From Myxococcales bacterium (GTDB lineage: Bacteria; Myxococcota_A; Polyangia; Polyangiales; Polyangiaceae), in contig JADJCA010000008.1 of assembly GCA_016703425.1 (NCBI GenBank), forward strand, positions 248,001-312,000: a stretch of 64,000 nt of DNA, given 5' to 3'. Positions 1 to 7,115 of this stretch are shown here, in pieces. A program made the translations under genes and the position numbers. The notes under the pieces were generated by a model. It saw only the letters and a list, made by a program, of their open reading frames with translations, was not told where the DNA came from and ran no database searches. How positions within the stretch are numbered: the stretch's first letter is position 1; every line of letters begins with the position of its first letter.

Positions 1-634
1 GGTTCACGGCGTCGAAGAACTCGAACGTCGTGGGGTTGCGACCTAGGACGGCACGAAACTCGGCTCGCACCTCCTCGATCAGCCGCGGGTGGTAGATCTG
101 CGAGCGCTCGGGCGTGGTTCCGCACGACTCCGAGCTCACGTAGTGGCGCGCCCACAGGCTCCGATTCTTCGCGTCAGCCTGCATCTCCGCAAACTCGGCG
201 TCGACGCCAGCGGTGCGAACGGCCAGGTAGAAGTCCTCTGCGGCGCTGCGGCACGCGCTCCACTCGACGGGGCGCCAGTACTTGTTGAACTTGTCGTTGC
301 AGCGGTCCTTCATTTCTCGAACGAAGGCGTCGTCGCACTCGTTCATGCTCGCGCCCAGCGCTCCGTAACACTGGTCGTGTCGAATGCACTGGTCCTGGAA
401 GACGTCACGAAAAACGGCGATGTGCGGCAGGAGATACTCGGCCTTCTTGGTCGTGCAGCCGTCGCTCGGCTGGGGCGAAGGCGCACAAAGGGCTCTTCCG
501 CTTGTCGCCGCGGTGAGCGCGTCGGTGCTGCTGGCGATGGCGGCGTCCTCGTCGGCAGAGGCGCAGCCCGTGAGCAGCGGGGCCGCGATCAGCGCCGACG
601 AGGAAATGAAGCGGAGCATGGACCTGAGGCGCAT
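1..634 (-). CDS. Phospholipase A2-like secreted lipoprotein (C-terminus cut by window edge)
   Basis: The frame is open from an ATG at 634 to the window edge, about 211 codons, so the C-terminus is missing. Residues 1-24 form a lipoprotein signal ending in the lipobox LLTGC, so the mature protein should be lipid-anchored outside the inner membrane. The core motif CIRHDQCYG holds the His-Asp pair and flanking cysteines of secreted phospholipase A2; downstream NECDDAF and a further Cys match the CD..F spacing of conodipine/group XII-like enzymes. By family this would hydrolyse the sn-2 ester of phospholipids, needing Ca2+. A second in-frame Met (MLRF) lies five codons in and could be the start. 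Substrate and calcium-loop residues were not verified. The fold assignment is from motif only. Confidence 0.68.
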   Translation of the reverse strand, partial: MRLRSMLRFISSSALIAAPLLTGCASADEDAAIASSTDALTAATSGRALCAPSPQPSDGCTTKKAEYLLPHIAVFRDVFQDQCIRHDQCYGALGASMNECDDAFVREMKDRCNDKFNKYWRPVEWSACRSAAEDFYLAVRTAGVDAEFAEMQADAKNRSLWARHYVSSESCGTTPERSQIYHPRLIEEVRAEFRAVLGRNPTTFEFFDAVN

Positions 635-901
635 GCGCGGTCGCGATGCAAGGTAAGTGCCGGTCACGCAACGCACGGGGCCTCCGGAAGTTTCCAACCC
701 GCCGCGCTCGGTCCAGCCGAAAGAGGCGGCCCTCCGCGAAGCTCGCCCCGCGCGTTGTCGCCACGAAGCCGCAGCCTCGGGACGCGCGTCGACATCGTCG
801 CGCTGCCGGTGCTCGACGGGGCGACGCGTTCGATGACGTCGTGAGTGAGCGTGAACTCGCGGTGTGTTGACGCCAGCCGATGCGGGCCGCCGCCGAACCT
901 T

Positions 902-2506
902 TCACACCGACGGGCGCATCGGCGCGCGGAGCGGCGCTCCTCCCTCCCCCGCCGCGAGGCGGCGGCGAAAGGCGAGGTGCCGAAGCCGCGTGAGCTCCAC
1001 GAGCGGCGTCCACACGGCGTGCGTTAGACGCTGCTCGATGAGGCGTTGCCACAGGGGATTCACGCGCTTGTAGAGGAGCGCCATGCCGAGGTAGGGCGCC
1101 ACCGCCGCAGCGTCTTCGGGACGCCGCGCCCAGATCGAGGCGAGCGAAAAGAGTCGCTCGTAGAGCCACGCGTAGCCGGCCTCGAGCTCTTCCTTCGTCA
1201 TGCGCTTGGGTCGAAAAACGCAGTGCGCCGTGTCGTAGAGCGACCAGTCCTTGTGGAGGAGGCGCCCCTCCGCCTCCATGCGGTGAAAGAGCGGCGTCGC
1301 CGGATAGGGCGTCAGAATGTGAAAGGTCGCGCACTCGAGCCGCGTCTCTTCAATCCACTCGGCGAGCTCTTGGAAGACGGAGACGTCGTCGTGATCGAAG
1401 CCAAGGACGAAGCTCCCATTCACCTGGATGCCGACGTCGTGGAACAGCTTGATGCGGCGCGCGTAGTCGCGGGCGCGCGGACTCCGCTTTCCCGAGTCCT
1501 CTACGTTGGCGTCACGGAGGCTCTCGAAGCCGATGAAGACGCCGGTGCAGCCGGCGAGGGCCATCTCACGTACGAGCGACGGATCGTCAGTGACGTCGAG
1601 CGTCACGGCTGCGCTCCAGATCTTCTCAAGGGGACGAAGCTCGCGGCACAAGTCGCGCAGGTAGCGCCGACTCGATCCGAGGTTGTTGTCGACGAAGACC
1701 GCGTACGGCTCCCCCGCCTCGTCGACCTCGCGAGCCACCTGCTTGGGCTCACGCATTTGATACTTGATGCGCGTGTCGCCCGTCGCGAGGTAGCAAAAGT
1801 CGCAGCGGTTGTGGCACCCCTGCGTCGCGATGACCGATGCGCGCGTCAGAAAGCCGCTCTCCGGCACGATGTGACGGGCCGGAGGCGGGTCCGACGCGTA
1901 GTCGAGGTAGTCCGCGTCGTAGCGCCGCTCGAGGCGTCCCGCGCGGAGGTCTGAGAGCAGCCGCGGCCACACCGGCACGCCATTGCCGACCACCATCACG
2001 TCGGCGTGTTCGGCCACCTCGTCGGGGCACGAGAGCGCGTGAAGGCCGCCCAAGACAACGACGGATCCCAAGGCGCGAAAGTAGGCGGCGAGCTCGTAGG
2101 CGCGATGCGCGAAGGTGAGGTGCACGGTGATGCCCACCACCTCCGGCACCGGCTGCGCCGGCGGCGGGCCTTGGAGGAGGTTCTCGTCCCAGTAGCGCAC
2201 GTTCCATGGCGGCGGCGTCGCGCCAGCGAGGCTCGTCAGCGCCAAGCTCGGCGTGAGCACGTGCTTGCCAAAACTCGCGTGGACGTCCTTCGCGTAAAAC
2301 GGGTTGATGAGGAGGATCGTTCCCTGCTGCGGGGTGCCGCGCGTGGGCTCCGGCAGCAGCGGCGCGTCGCGCATGGGGTCGCGACGAGCGGGCGGCGCTG
2401 GCGAGGGCGAACGCACGCCGATCTCGCGCGTCTTGGCGACGAGCGGCGCGCGCCGCAAGAGCGCGAGGCGGCCAGCGGGAATGAGCTCTTGGGACCGGTA
2501 CGTCAT
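902..2506 (-). CDS. B12-binding domain radical SAM protein
   Basis: This 534-residue protein has a likely cobalamin-binding Rossmann region at about residues 62-190 and a radical SAM core with the CxxxCxxC cluster motif as CHNRCDFC (Cys231, 235, 238). The C-terminal third (FVLGFDHDD, then TPYPATPLFHRM) looks like the extension of the BchE/HpnR-like subgroup often labelled DUF4070. The family uses a 4Fe-4S cluster, SAM and often cobalamin for methylations or rearrangements of lipids and natural products. The ATG at 2506 has a good ribosome site, GAGGAG, seven bases upstream. The N-terminal 60 residues are Arg/Pro-rich and not part of the fold. The real substrate cannot be read from sequence. 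It lies 111 bases downstream of the LytTR regulator on the same strand. Confidence 0.85.
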   Translation of the reverse strand: MTYRSQELIPAGRLALLRRAPLVAKTREIGVRSPSPAPPARRDPMRDAPLLPEPTRGTPQQGTILLINPFYAKDVHASFGKHVLTPSLALTSLAGATPPPWNVRYWDENLLQGPPPAQPVPEVVGITVHLTFAHRAYELAAYFRALGSVVVLGGLHALSCPDEVAEHADVMVVGNGVPVWPRLLSDLRAGRLERRYDADYLDYASDPPPARHIVPESGFLTRASVIATQGCHNRCDFCYLATGDTRIKYQMREPKQVAREVDEAGEPYAVFVDNNLGSSRRYLRDLCRELRPLEKIWSAAVTLDVTDDPSLVREMALAGCTGVFIGFESLRDANVEDSGKRSPRARDYARRIKLFHDVGIQVNGSFVLGFDHDDVSVFQELAEWIEETRLECATFHILTPYPATPLFHRMEAEGRLLHKDWSLYDTAHCVFRPKRMTKEELEAGYAWLYERLFSLASIWARRPEDAAAVAPYLGMALLYKRVNPLWQRLIEQRLTHAVWTPLVELTRLRHLAFRRRLAAGEGGAPLRAPMRPSV

Positions 2507-2617
2507 CGTGATCTCCTCGGTCCACCATGCGGGGCGGCGTGACGGCTCGCCACGACGTTCCCCGCGAACGGTCGCGAGCGCAGCGCGAGCGGCTCCGGGC
2601 GAGGGCGGGCGTCGCGC

Positions 2618-3397
2618 TCAGCGATCGTCGTCGGAGCGACGGAGGCCGAGGCGGCGCCTCAAGAGCCGCGCTGCCTGGCGAGACACCTCGACGCCATCGC
2701 CGAGCGAGGTGTGGGCGACGTAGCCGCCGGTATCGAGCGGCTCGAGGCGAACGACGTGCTTGAGGTTGACGATGGCGCGACGATGCACGCGGTAGAAGTG
2801 GCTGCCGGGCAGCTTGCCGCCGAGCGCCTGCAACGAGTCGTCGGACAAGAAGTCCCCCTTGCTGGTGCGAACGCGAACGAGCTCGCCCTCGAGGACCGCA
2901 GACACGACGTCTTCGGGACTCACGAGAAAGATCCCGGTCTTGGTGGCGATGGGGAGGCGTTCAAAGGGCGCGCTCTCCGGAGCGCCGTTGACCGCGCCCG
3001 CGCTCGAATCGCGAGGGTCGGCGCCAGCCGCCTGCCGCGCGCGCGCGAGCGCCTTGTCCAAGCGCTCGCTCTCGATGGGCTTGAGGAGGTAGTCGACGGC
3101 GCCGACATCGAAGGCCGAGAGCGCGTGCTCTGCGTGGGCCGTGCAGAAGATCACGTACGGCCGCGGCTCGGGCAGGAGCCTGAGCGCCTCGATGCCGCTC
3201 ATGCCCGGCATGTGGATGTCCAAAAAGAGAAGGTCCACGGGCTCGTTCGCGAGGGCCTGAAGCACCTCGACGGCCGTCGTGCATTCGCGGACGACTTCGA
3301 TGTCGTCGGCGTCTTCGAGGAGGCGCTTCATGCGCCTTCGAGCGAGCTCCTCGTCGTCGGCGATGAGCGCTGTCAGCATGCGAGACGCGGTCATCAC
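2618..3397 (-). CDS. LytTR-family response regulator
   Basis: This 259-residue regulator has an N-terminal receiver (acid residues Asp14-Asp15, phospho-acceptor Asp60 in LDIHMPG, Lys106 in LLKP) and a C-terminal LytTR DNA-binding domain at about residues 148-250, including FYRVHRRAIVN. It is a cytoplasmic transcription factor of the AgrA/AlgR/LytR type. The start overlaps the stop of the upstream kinase by four bases (ATGA), which implies translational coupling and makes that kinase its partner. Several Met codons occur near the start (MMTASRM), so the exact start may shift by up to six residues. Confidence 0.92.
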   Translation of the reverse strand: MMTASRMLTALIADDEELARRRMKRLLEDADDIEVVRECTTAVEVLQALANEPVDLLFLDIHMPGMSGIEALRLLPEPRPYVIFCTAHAEHALSAFDVGAVDYLLKPIESERLDKALARARQAAGADPRDSSAGAVNGAPESAPFERLPIATKTGIFLVSPEDVVSAVLEGELVRVRTSKGDFLSDDSLQALGGKLPGSHFYRVHRRAIVNLKHVVRLEPLDTGGYVAHTSLGDGVEVSRQAARLLRRRLGLRRSDDDR

Positions 3398-4458
3398 GAA
3401 GCGCCCTCGTCGGCGATGGGCCCGCGGATGGGCAAGGTCAGCGTCGCGCGCGTCCGCGTGGACTCGATCGGTGCGACGGAAAGGGTCGCTCGCGAATCGT
3501 AAGCGAGGGCCAGTCGCCGCTCAATCGTCGGGAGCCCTTGCGAGCCCGCGCGCGGGCCGCGAAAGGGCCCTGGGTTTTCGACCACCACGCTCACGTCGTC
3601 GCCAGAGCGGCAGACCCGAAGCAAGACTTCGCCGCCGAAACCGGCGCTCGGGCCGTGCTTCATGGCGTTCTCCGCGAGGGGAAGCACCATGAGCGGAGGC
3701 AAAAGGACGCTCGCGAGGCTCTCGTCGACGTCGACCTTCAACGTAAAGGCGGACGGCGAGCGGACAAGGTAGAGATCGAAGAGCGCACGCACGAGCGAAA
3801 GCTCGCGCTCGAGAGGCCAGGATGGCGCCGTGACGCCTGTTTGAACCGTCCGCAACATGGCCGAGAGCTTGAGGATCGCCTTCTCCGCCACCTCCCCGTC
3901 GGTGCGGCACCACTCGGCGATGGCGTTGAGCGTGTTGAACAGGAAGTGCGGGTCGAAGTTGGCACGGATGGCCAAGAGTTGCGCCCGCTCGGCCGCACGC
4001 GAGAGCTCTTCCTCGCGGCGCCGAGCCCGCCCGAGCTTCGCCTCGAGATCGATGTCGCGAGCGAGACCCCAGCCACCGACGGCGAAGAGCGCGGAGCAGA
4101 TGGCGATGCTCGTCGGGCTCGTGAGAAACGTGTGCCCCATGCCGGTGACGGAGGGAACACCAACGGCGAGGCCGACGACGACCGTCGCCGCAAGCATGAC
4201 GTACGCGGCCATGGCCACAAGCTCCGAAGCCATCGCTCGCGGCGGAGCGTCGAGAAAGAGCGCGCGGTATGCGTGTGGCGCGATGACGACGAAGGCCGCG
4301 CACATGGCGACGCCCAAGGGGATCGCGAAGCGATCGCTGCTGAGGGCCCCTTGGGCGACGACGAGCGGGCTGCACACGAGGACAATGGGCAAGAGCCGCC
4401 GCGGCTCGAGGAGCGACGCGAGCGTCTCCGAGAAGCTGTGGCGCTTCGCGTCAGCCAT
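3394..4458 (-). CDS. LytS-type membrane histidine kinase
   Basis: This 354-residue protein has about four hydrophobic segments in residues 20-135 and then a His_kinase (PF06580-type) domain with the phospho-acceptor His171 in DPHFLFNTLN, followed by an HATPase domain with the N-box LPLAENAMKHG. It has no extracytoplasmic sensor domain, so the membrane part itself is likely the sensor. It is four-base coupled to the LytTR regulator downstream and its own start overlaps the end of the sugar transferase gene by eight bases. The three therefore look like one transcript, suggesting a link between envelope polysaccharide assembly and this signalling pair. That link is inference from layout. Confidence 0.9.
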   Translation of the reverse strand: MADAKRHSFSETLASLLEPRRLLPIVLVCSPLVVAQGALSSDRFAIPLGVAMCAAFVVIAPHAYRALFLDAPPRAMASELVAMAAYVMLAATVVVGLAVGVPSVTGMGHTFLTSPTSIAICSALFAVGGWGLARDIDLEAKLGRARRREEELSRAAERAQLLAIRANFDPHFLFNTLNAIAEWCRTDGEVAEKAILKLSAMLRTVQTGVTAPSWPLERELSLVRALFDLYLVRSPSAFTLKVDVDESLASVLLPPLMVLPLAENAMKHGPSAGFGGEVLLRVCRSGDDVSVVVENPGPFRGPRAGSQGLPTIERRLALAYDSRATLSVAPIESTRTRATLTLPIRGPIADEGAS

Positions 4459-5125
4459 GGCGGGAGGTTATCCGATGCGTCAACGTCGCGGCGGGCGACG
4501 ACGGAGCACCGTCGCCCGGTGACGCGATGAAGCGGCGCAAGAGACCGCGCGCCAGCGGCCGCGCGCGAGCCTTGCCCACCGCGTTGACCACGACCGTGCA
4601 CGCCAAGATCGCCGCGTCGAAGGCGACGGAGCGGTGCTCCGCGTAGGCGAGATCGGCCGCGAGCGTCTCCGTCGCCGTCGATGTACCGAGGACCTGCGCG
4701 AGCCCGGTGATGCCGGGCACACACTCGAGGCGCCGATGAAAACCGGCGACACGTTCGCCCAGCCTTGCGGTGTCGGGCAGCGACAGCGGCCGCGGCCCCA
4801 CCAGGCTCATGTGGCCCGCGAGGACGTTCATGAACTGCGGGAGCTCGTCGAGGCCACGCCGACGAAGTTGGTGCCCGAGAGACGTGGCCTTGCGGGCCGC
4901 AACGTCCCGCTCACACGTCATGGTCCGAAGCTTCCACACCGTGAAGGGGACGCCGCCTAGCCCCACGCGCCGTTGCTGAAAAAAGACGGGGCGCCCGTCG
5001 ACGGCCAAGACGGCACCTGCGGCGACCAGGAAGATGGAGCCGAAGACCGGCGCCGTGAGCCCCAAGAGAAGGAGGTCGAGCGCTCGTTTCGCGTGGCGAC
5101 GCATCAAGGCAACATGGCAGCCCAT
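4451..5125 (-). CDS. Bacterial sugar transferase (polyprenyl-phosphate glycosyl-1-phosphate transferase)
   Basis: At 224 residues this is the short form of the family: one N-terminal hydrophobic helix (about residues 14-42) then the catalytic PF02397-type domain, with FQQRRVG, KLRTM, LRRRGLDELPQ and the hallmark LVGPRP. Family members transfer a sugar 1-phosphate from a nucleotide sugar to undecaprenyl phosphate on the inner face of the membrane, starting capsule, exopolysaccharide or O-antigen units. No polymerase, flippase or glycosyltransferase lies nearby, so it is an isolated initiating enzyme. Alternative starts at MRRHAKRA, seven codons in, are possible. It is divergent from the metal-efflux locus. 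Confidence 0.9.
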   Translation of the reverse strand: MGCHVALMRRHAKRALDLLLLGLTAPVFGSIFLVAAGAVLAVDGRPVFFQQRRVGLGGVPFTVWKLRTMTCERDVAARKATSLGHQLRRRGLDELPQFMNVLAGHMSLVGPRPLSLPDTARLGERVAGFHRRLECVPGITGLAQVLGTSTATETLAADLAYAEHRSVAFDAAILACTVVVNAVGKARARPLARGLLRRFIASPGDGAPSSPAATLTHRITSRHG

Positions 5126-5226
5126 GGAGTCGGCGACCGCCGCCTTCCCGCCAGACGGTCGCTACCCAGCGACGAACGGTCATTCACGAGCGCCGCGGTG
5201 CGGGCAGCCGCCGAAGGTGCTACCTT

Positions 5227-5246
5227 GCAACATCAACCGATGTTGC
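5227..5246. promoter_or_regulatory. Perfect 7-bp dyad before metal-efflux locus (possible operator)
   Basis: The arms GCAACAT (5227-5233) and ATGTTGC (5240-5246) are exact inverted repeats with a six-base spacer. The dyad sits in the divergent gap between the sugar transferase and the efflux locus and overlaps the first possible ATG (5240) of the next gene, so that ATG is probably not the start. A two-fold site here could bind a dimeric metal-responsive repressor, but no regulator gene is adjacent and the identity is unknown. Confidence 0.35.
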
Positions 5247-5257
5247 GTCGCCTCGAC

Positions 5258-5695
5258 ATGAGAAGCTTCAGAGCGGGCGCCAAGCGCCTCGCGGCGTTGC
5301 TCTTCGTGGTGTCGCTCGTCGCGGCGAGCGCCCTCTCAGGCACGAAGTTCTTCTTCTGCGCTTCGATGGAGCGAGTCCACGCCCATCGCACCTGCTGCAG
5401 CGACTTCGTGCCTTCGCTCGAGGACGTCATGCGCAGCGAGACCGAGCAGGCCGCCGTCTCGGAGGACGAGCGCTGCTGCAGCGCGAGCGCAACGACGACG
5501 GTGCCACAAGGCACGGCTGGGGCGCCGCGGTTCGAGGCGCCGCCGGCCACGCTGTCGGTGTCGCCGTTGCCGGCCCCGCCGCTCGTCGCGATGAGCGGGG
5601 GAGCGCCGCGAACGACCCGAATCCGCGAGGCGAGCGGACCACCCCCGCTCTTGGCCCTCGATCACTGCAAGCGCCTGTCGGTCTTCGTCCTTTGA
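5258..5695 (+). CDS. Small Cys-rich membrane-anchored or secreted protein heading the efflux locus
   Basis: I do not recognise this 145-residue protein. It starts with a basic patch and a hydrophobic segment (LLFVVSLVAASALSG) fitting a signal peptide or anchor. The rest holds several cysteines: FFFCAS, a CC pair in HRTCCS, another in DERCCS and a single C near the end. The tail is Pro/Ala/Ser-rich. I chose the ATG at 5258 because the earlier ATG at 5240 lies inside the dyad. The gene runs in the same direction as the TolC/CusB/CusA genes, 118 bases upstream, so a role in metal binding or sensing in the periplasm is plausible but unproven. Confidence 0.6.
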   Translation: MRSFRAGAKRLAALLFVVSLVAASALSGTKFFFCASMERVHAHRTCCSDFVPSLEDVMRSETEQAAVSEDERCCSASATTTVPQGTAGAPRFEAPPATLSVSPLPAPPLVAMSGGAPRTTRIREASGPPPLLALDHCKRLSVFVL

Positions 5696-5711
5696 GTCAC
5701 TGACGTGGGTC

Positions 5712-5734
5712 TCCGCCGCGATGTCCGCGGCGGA
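5712..5734 (+). terminator. Strong 9-bp hairpin between small gene and TolC gene
   Basis: TCCGCCGCG and CGCGGCGGA pair perfectly around the loop ATGTC, starting 16 bases after the stop at 5695. No T-tract follows, so it may be a weak terminator, an attenuator or an mRNA-stabilising stem setting different levels for the small gene and the efflux genes. Confidence 0.45.
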
Positions 5735-5813
5735 TGGATGGACGTCGACGCCAGCCTGGTGCGCCCGCGCGCCTGACGCTGCGTCCTCGCCCCGCGCCGA
5801 GGGACGGTGACCG

Positions 5814-7115
5814 ATGAAACGGACGACGATTGCGCTTGGATTTGTGATGGTCAATCTCGCGCGCCCCTCAGCGGCGCGCGCCGACGAGCCGCCGCTCGAC
5901 CGGCGGACGTTCGAGCGCCTTGTGCTCGAAGCGCACCCGGAGCTGCGGGCCGCCGACGCGCGCGCCCGCGCGAGCGCTGCGGGCGCGGACGCGGAGGGCC
6001 GGCTGCCGGCGCCGGAAGTGATGGCGCAAGTCTGGCAAATTCCCCTCGCCAAGCCGTACGCCGTCAACCAGGCGGGCATGTCGATGTTCGGCCTGACGCA
6101 GCGCTTTCCCGCGCCGGGAAGCCTCTCGGCTCGCGAGGACGCGAAGAGACACGAGGCACGGGCCGCGGCACTCGCAGCGCAATCGAGCGAGCGAGCGGTG
6201 AGGCGCGAGGCGGGGCACGCCTTCGTGGAATATGCCGAAGCCACGGCCCGGCGAGCGCTGCACATCGACCATGAGCGCGTTGAGCGGCGTCTCCTCGAGC
6301 TCGCGCGCGCACGGCACGCTGCCGGCGGTTCGTTCGCCGACGCGGTGCGGGCCGAGGCGGAGATCGCCAAGACGGAAGCCGACGTCGCGAGCGCCGCTAC
6401 CACCGAGCACGCGGCGCGCAGGCAACTCAACGTGCTCCTCGGACGGTCGTTGGACTCGCCGCTCGGCGCCGCCCAAACGGTGCCGCCTGAGGTACCGGCC
6501 CTCGCGATGGAGGCGCTCCTCGATCGGGCCGCGCAAAGTCGCGCGGAGCCGAAGATCGCAGAGGCCGAGCAGCGCGCCGCCGAGAGCGAGCTGGCGGCGG
6601 CGAGGAAGGAGGCTCAGCTGCCATCGTTCGCCGTCAGCGCGCTCTACTTTCCGCCCAGCGCCGCGATGGACATGCACTCGTACGGAGCGAGCGCCAGCGT
6701 CGAGGTGCCTTGGCTTTGGGGGGGAGCCAAGGACCGAGCGCGCGCGCAAGAGGCGCGGGCCGCCGCGGCCCTCGCCACGAGGGGCGCCTCGAGGCTGCCG
6801 ATTCGCACGGAGGTCGTGGCTGCCCAATCGATGGTCGCGCGCGCCGCCGAGCGCCTGAAGGGACTTGCGGGCCGCGCGCTGCCGGCGAGTCGACGCGCCG
6901 TGGACGTCGCCGCCGCCGGCTACGAGAGCGGTGGTGTCCCGCTCGCGATGGTGCTCGAGGCGCGGAGAAACCTCGTCGACATTCAGATGGAGATCGTTGA
7001 AGCGCGCGCGAGCCTCGACCACGCGCTCGTGGACCTCGAAGCCGCCGTCGGCGCGCCCATCACGACGCAGAAGGTGTCCGAAACCGATTCGAAGGAGCAG
7101 TCTCATGGCCACTGA
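5814..7115 (+). CDS. TolC-family outer-membrane efflux channel (CusC/CzcC-like)
   Basis: This 433-residue protein begins with a signal peptide (cleavage likely after AARA, residue 23) and contains two long Ala/Glu/Arg-rich helical blocks typical of outer membrane efflux proteins, each followed by a strand-forming stretch (such as AVSALYFPPS). In the family a trimer forms a tunnel through outer membrane and periplasm. Its stop lies 10 bases inside the start of the CusB-like gene, and CusA follows, so it is the outlet of a three-part metal pump. The C-terminus is His/Ser-rich (EQSHGH). Confidence 0.88.
   Translation: MKRTTIALGFVMVNLARPSAARADEPPLDRRTFERLVLEAHPELRAADARARASAAGADAEGRLPAPEVMAQVWQIPLAKPYAVNQAGMSMFGLTQRFPAPGSLSAREDAKRHEARAAALAAQSSERAVRREAGHAFVEYAEATARRALHIDHERVERRLLELARARHAAGGSFADAVRAEAEIAKTEADVASAATTEHAARRQLNVLLGRSLDSPLGAAQTVPPEVPALAMEALLDRAAQSRAEPKIAEAEQRAAESELAAARKEAQLPSFAVSALYFPPSAAMDMHSYGASASVEVPWLWGGAKDRARAQEARAAAALATRGASRLPIRTEVVAAQSMVARAAERLKGLAGRALPASRRAVDVAAAGYESGGVPLAMVLEARRNLVDIQMEIVEARASLDHALVDLEAAVGAPITTQKVSETDSKEQSHGH

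Noticed and set aside
405..1334. Long minus-strand frame of 309 codons overlapping the PLA2 and radical SAM genes
   Set aside because: It is out of frame with both real genes and is a shadow of high GC3; the same applies to other long antisense frames in 8-12 kb, 40.9-43 kb and 19-21 kb.
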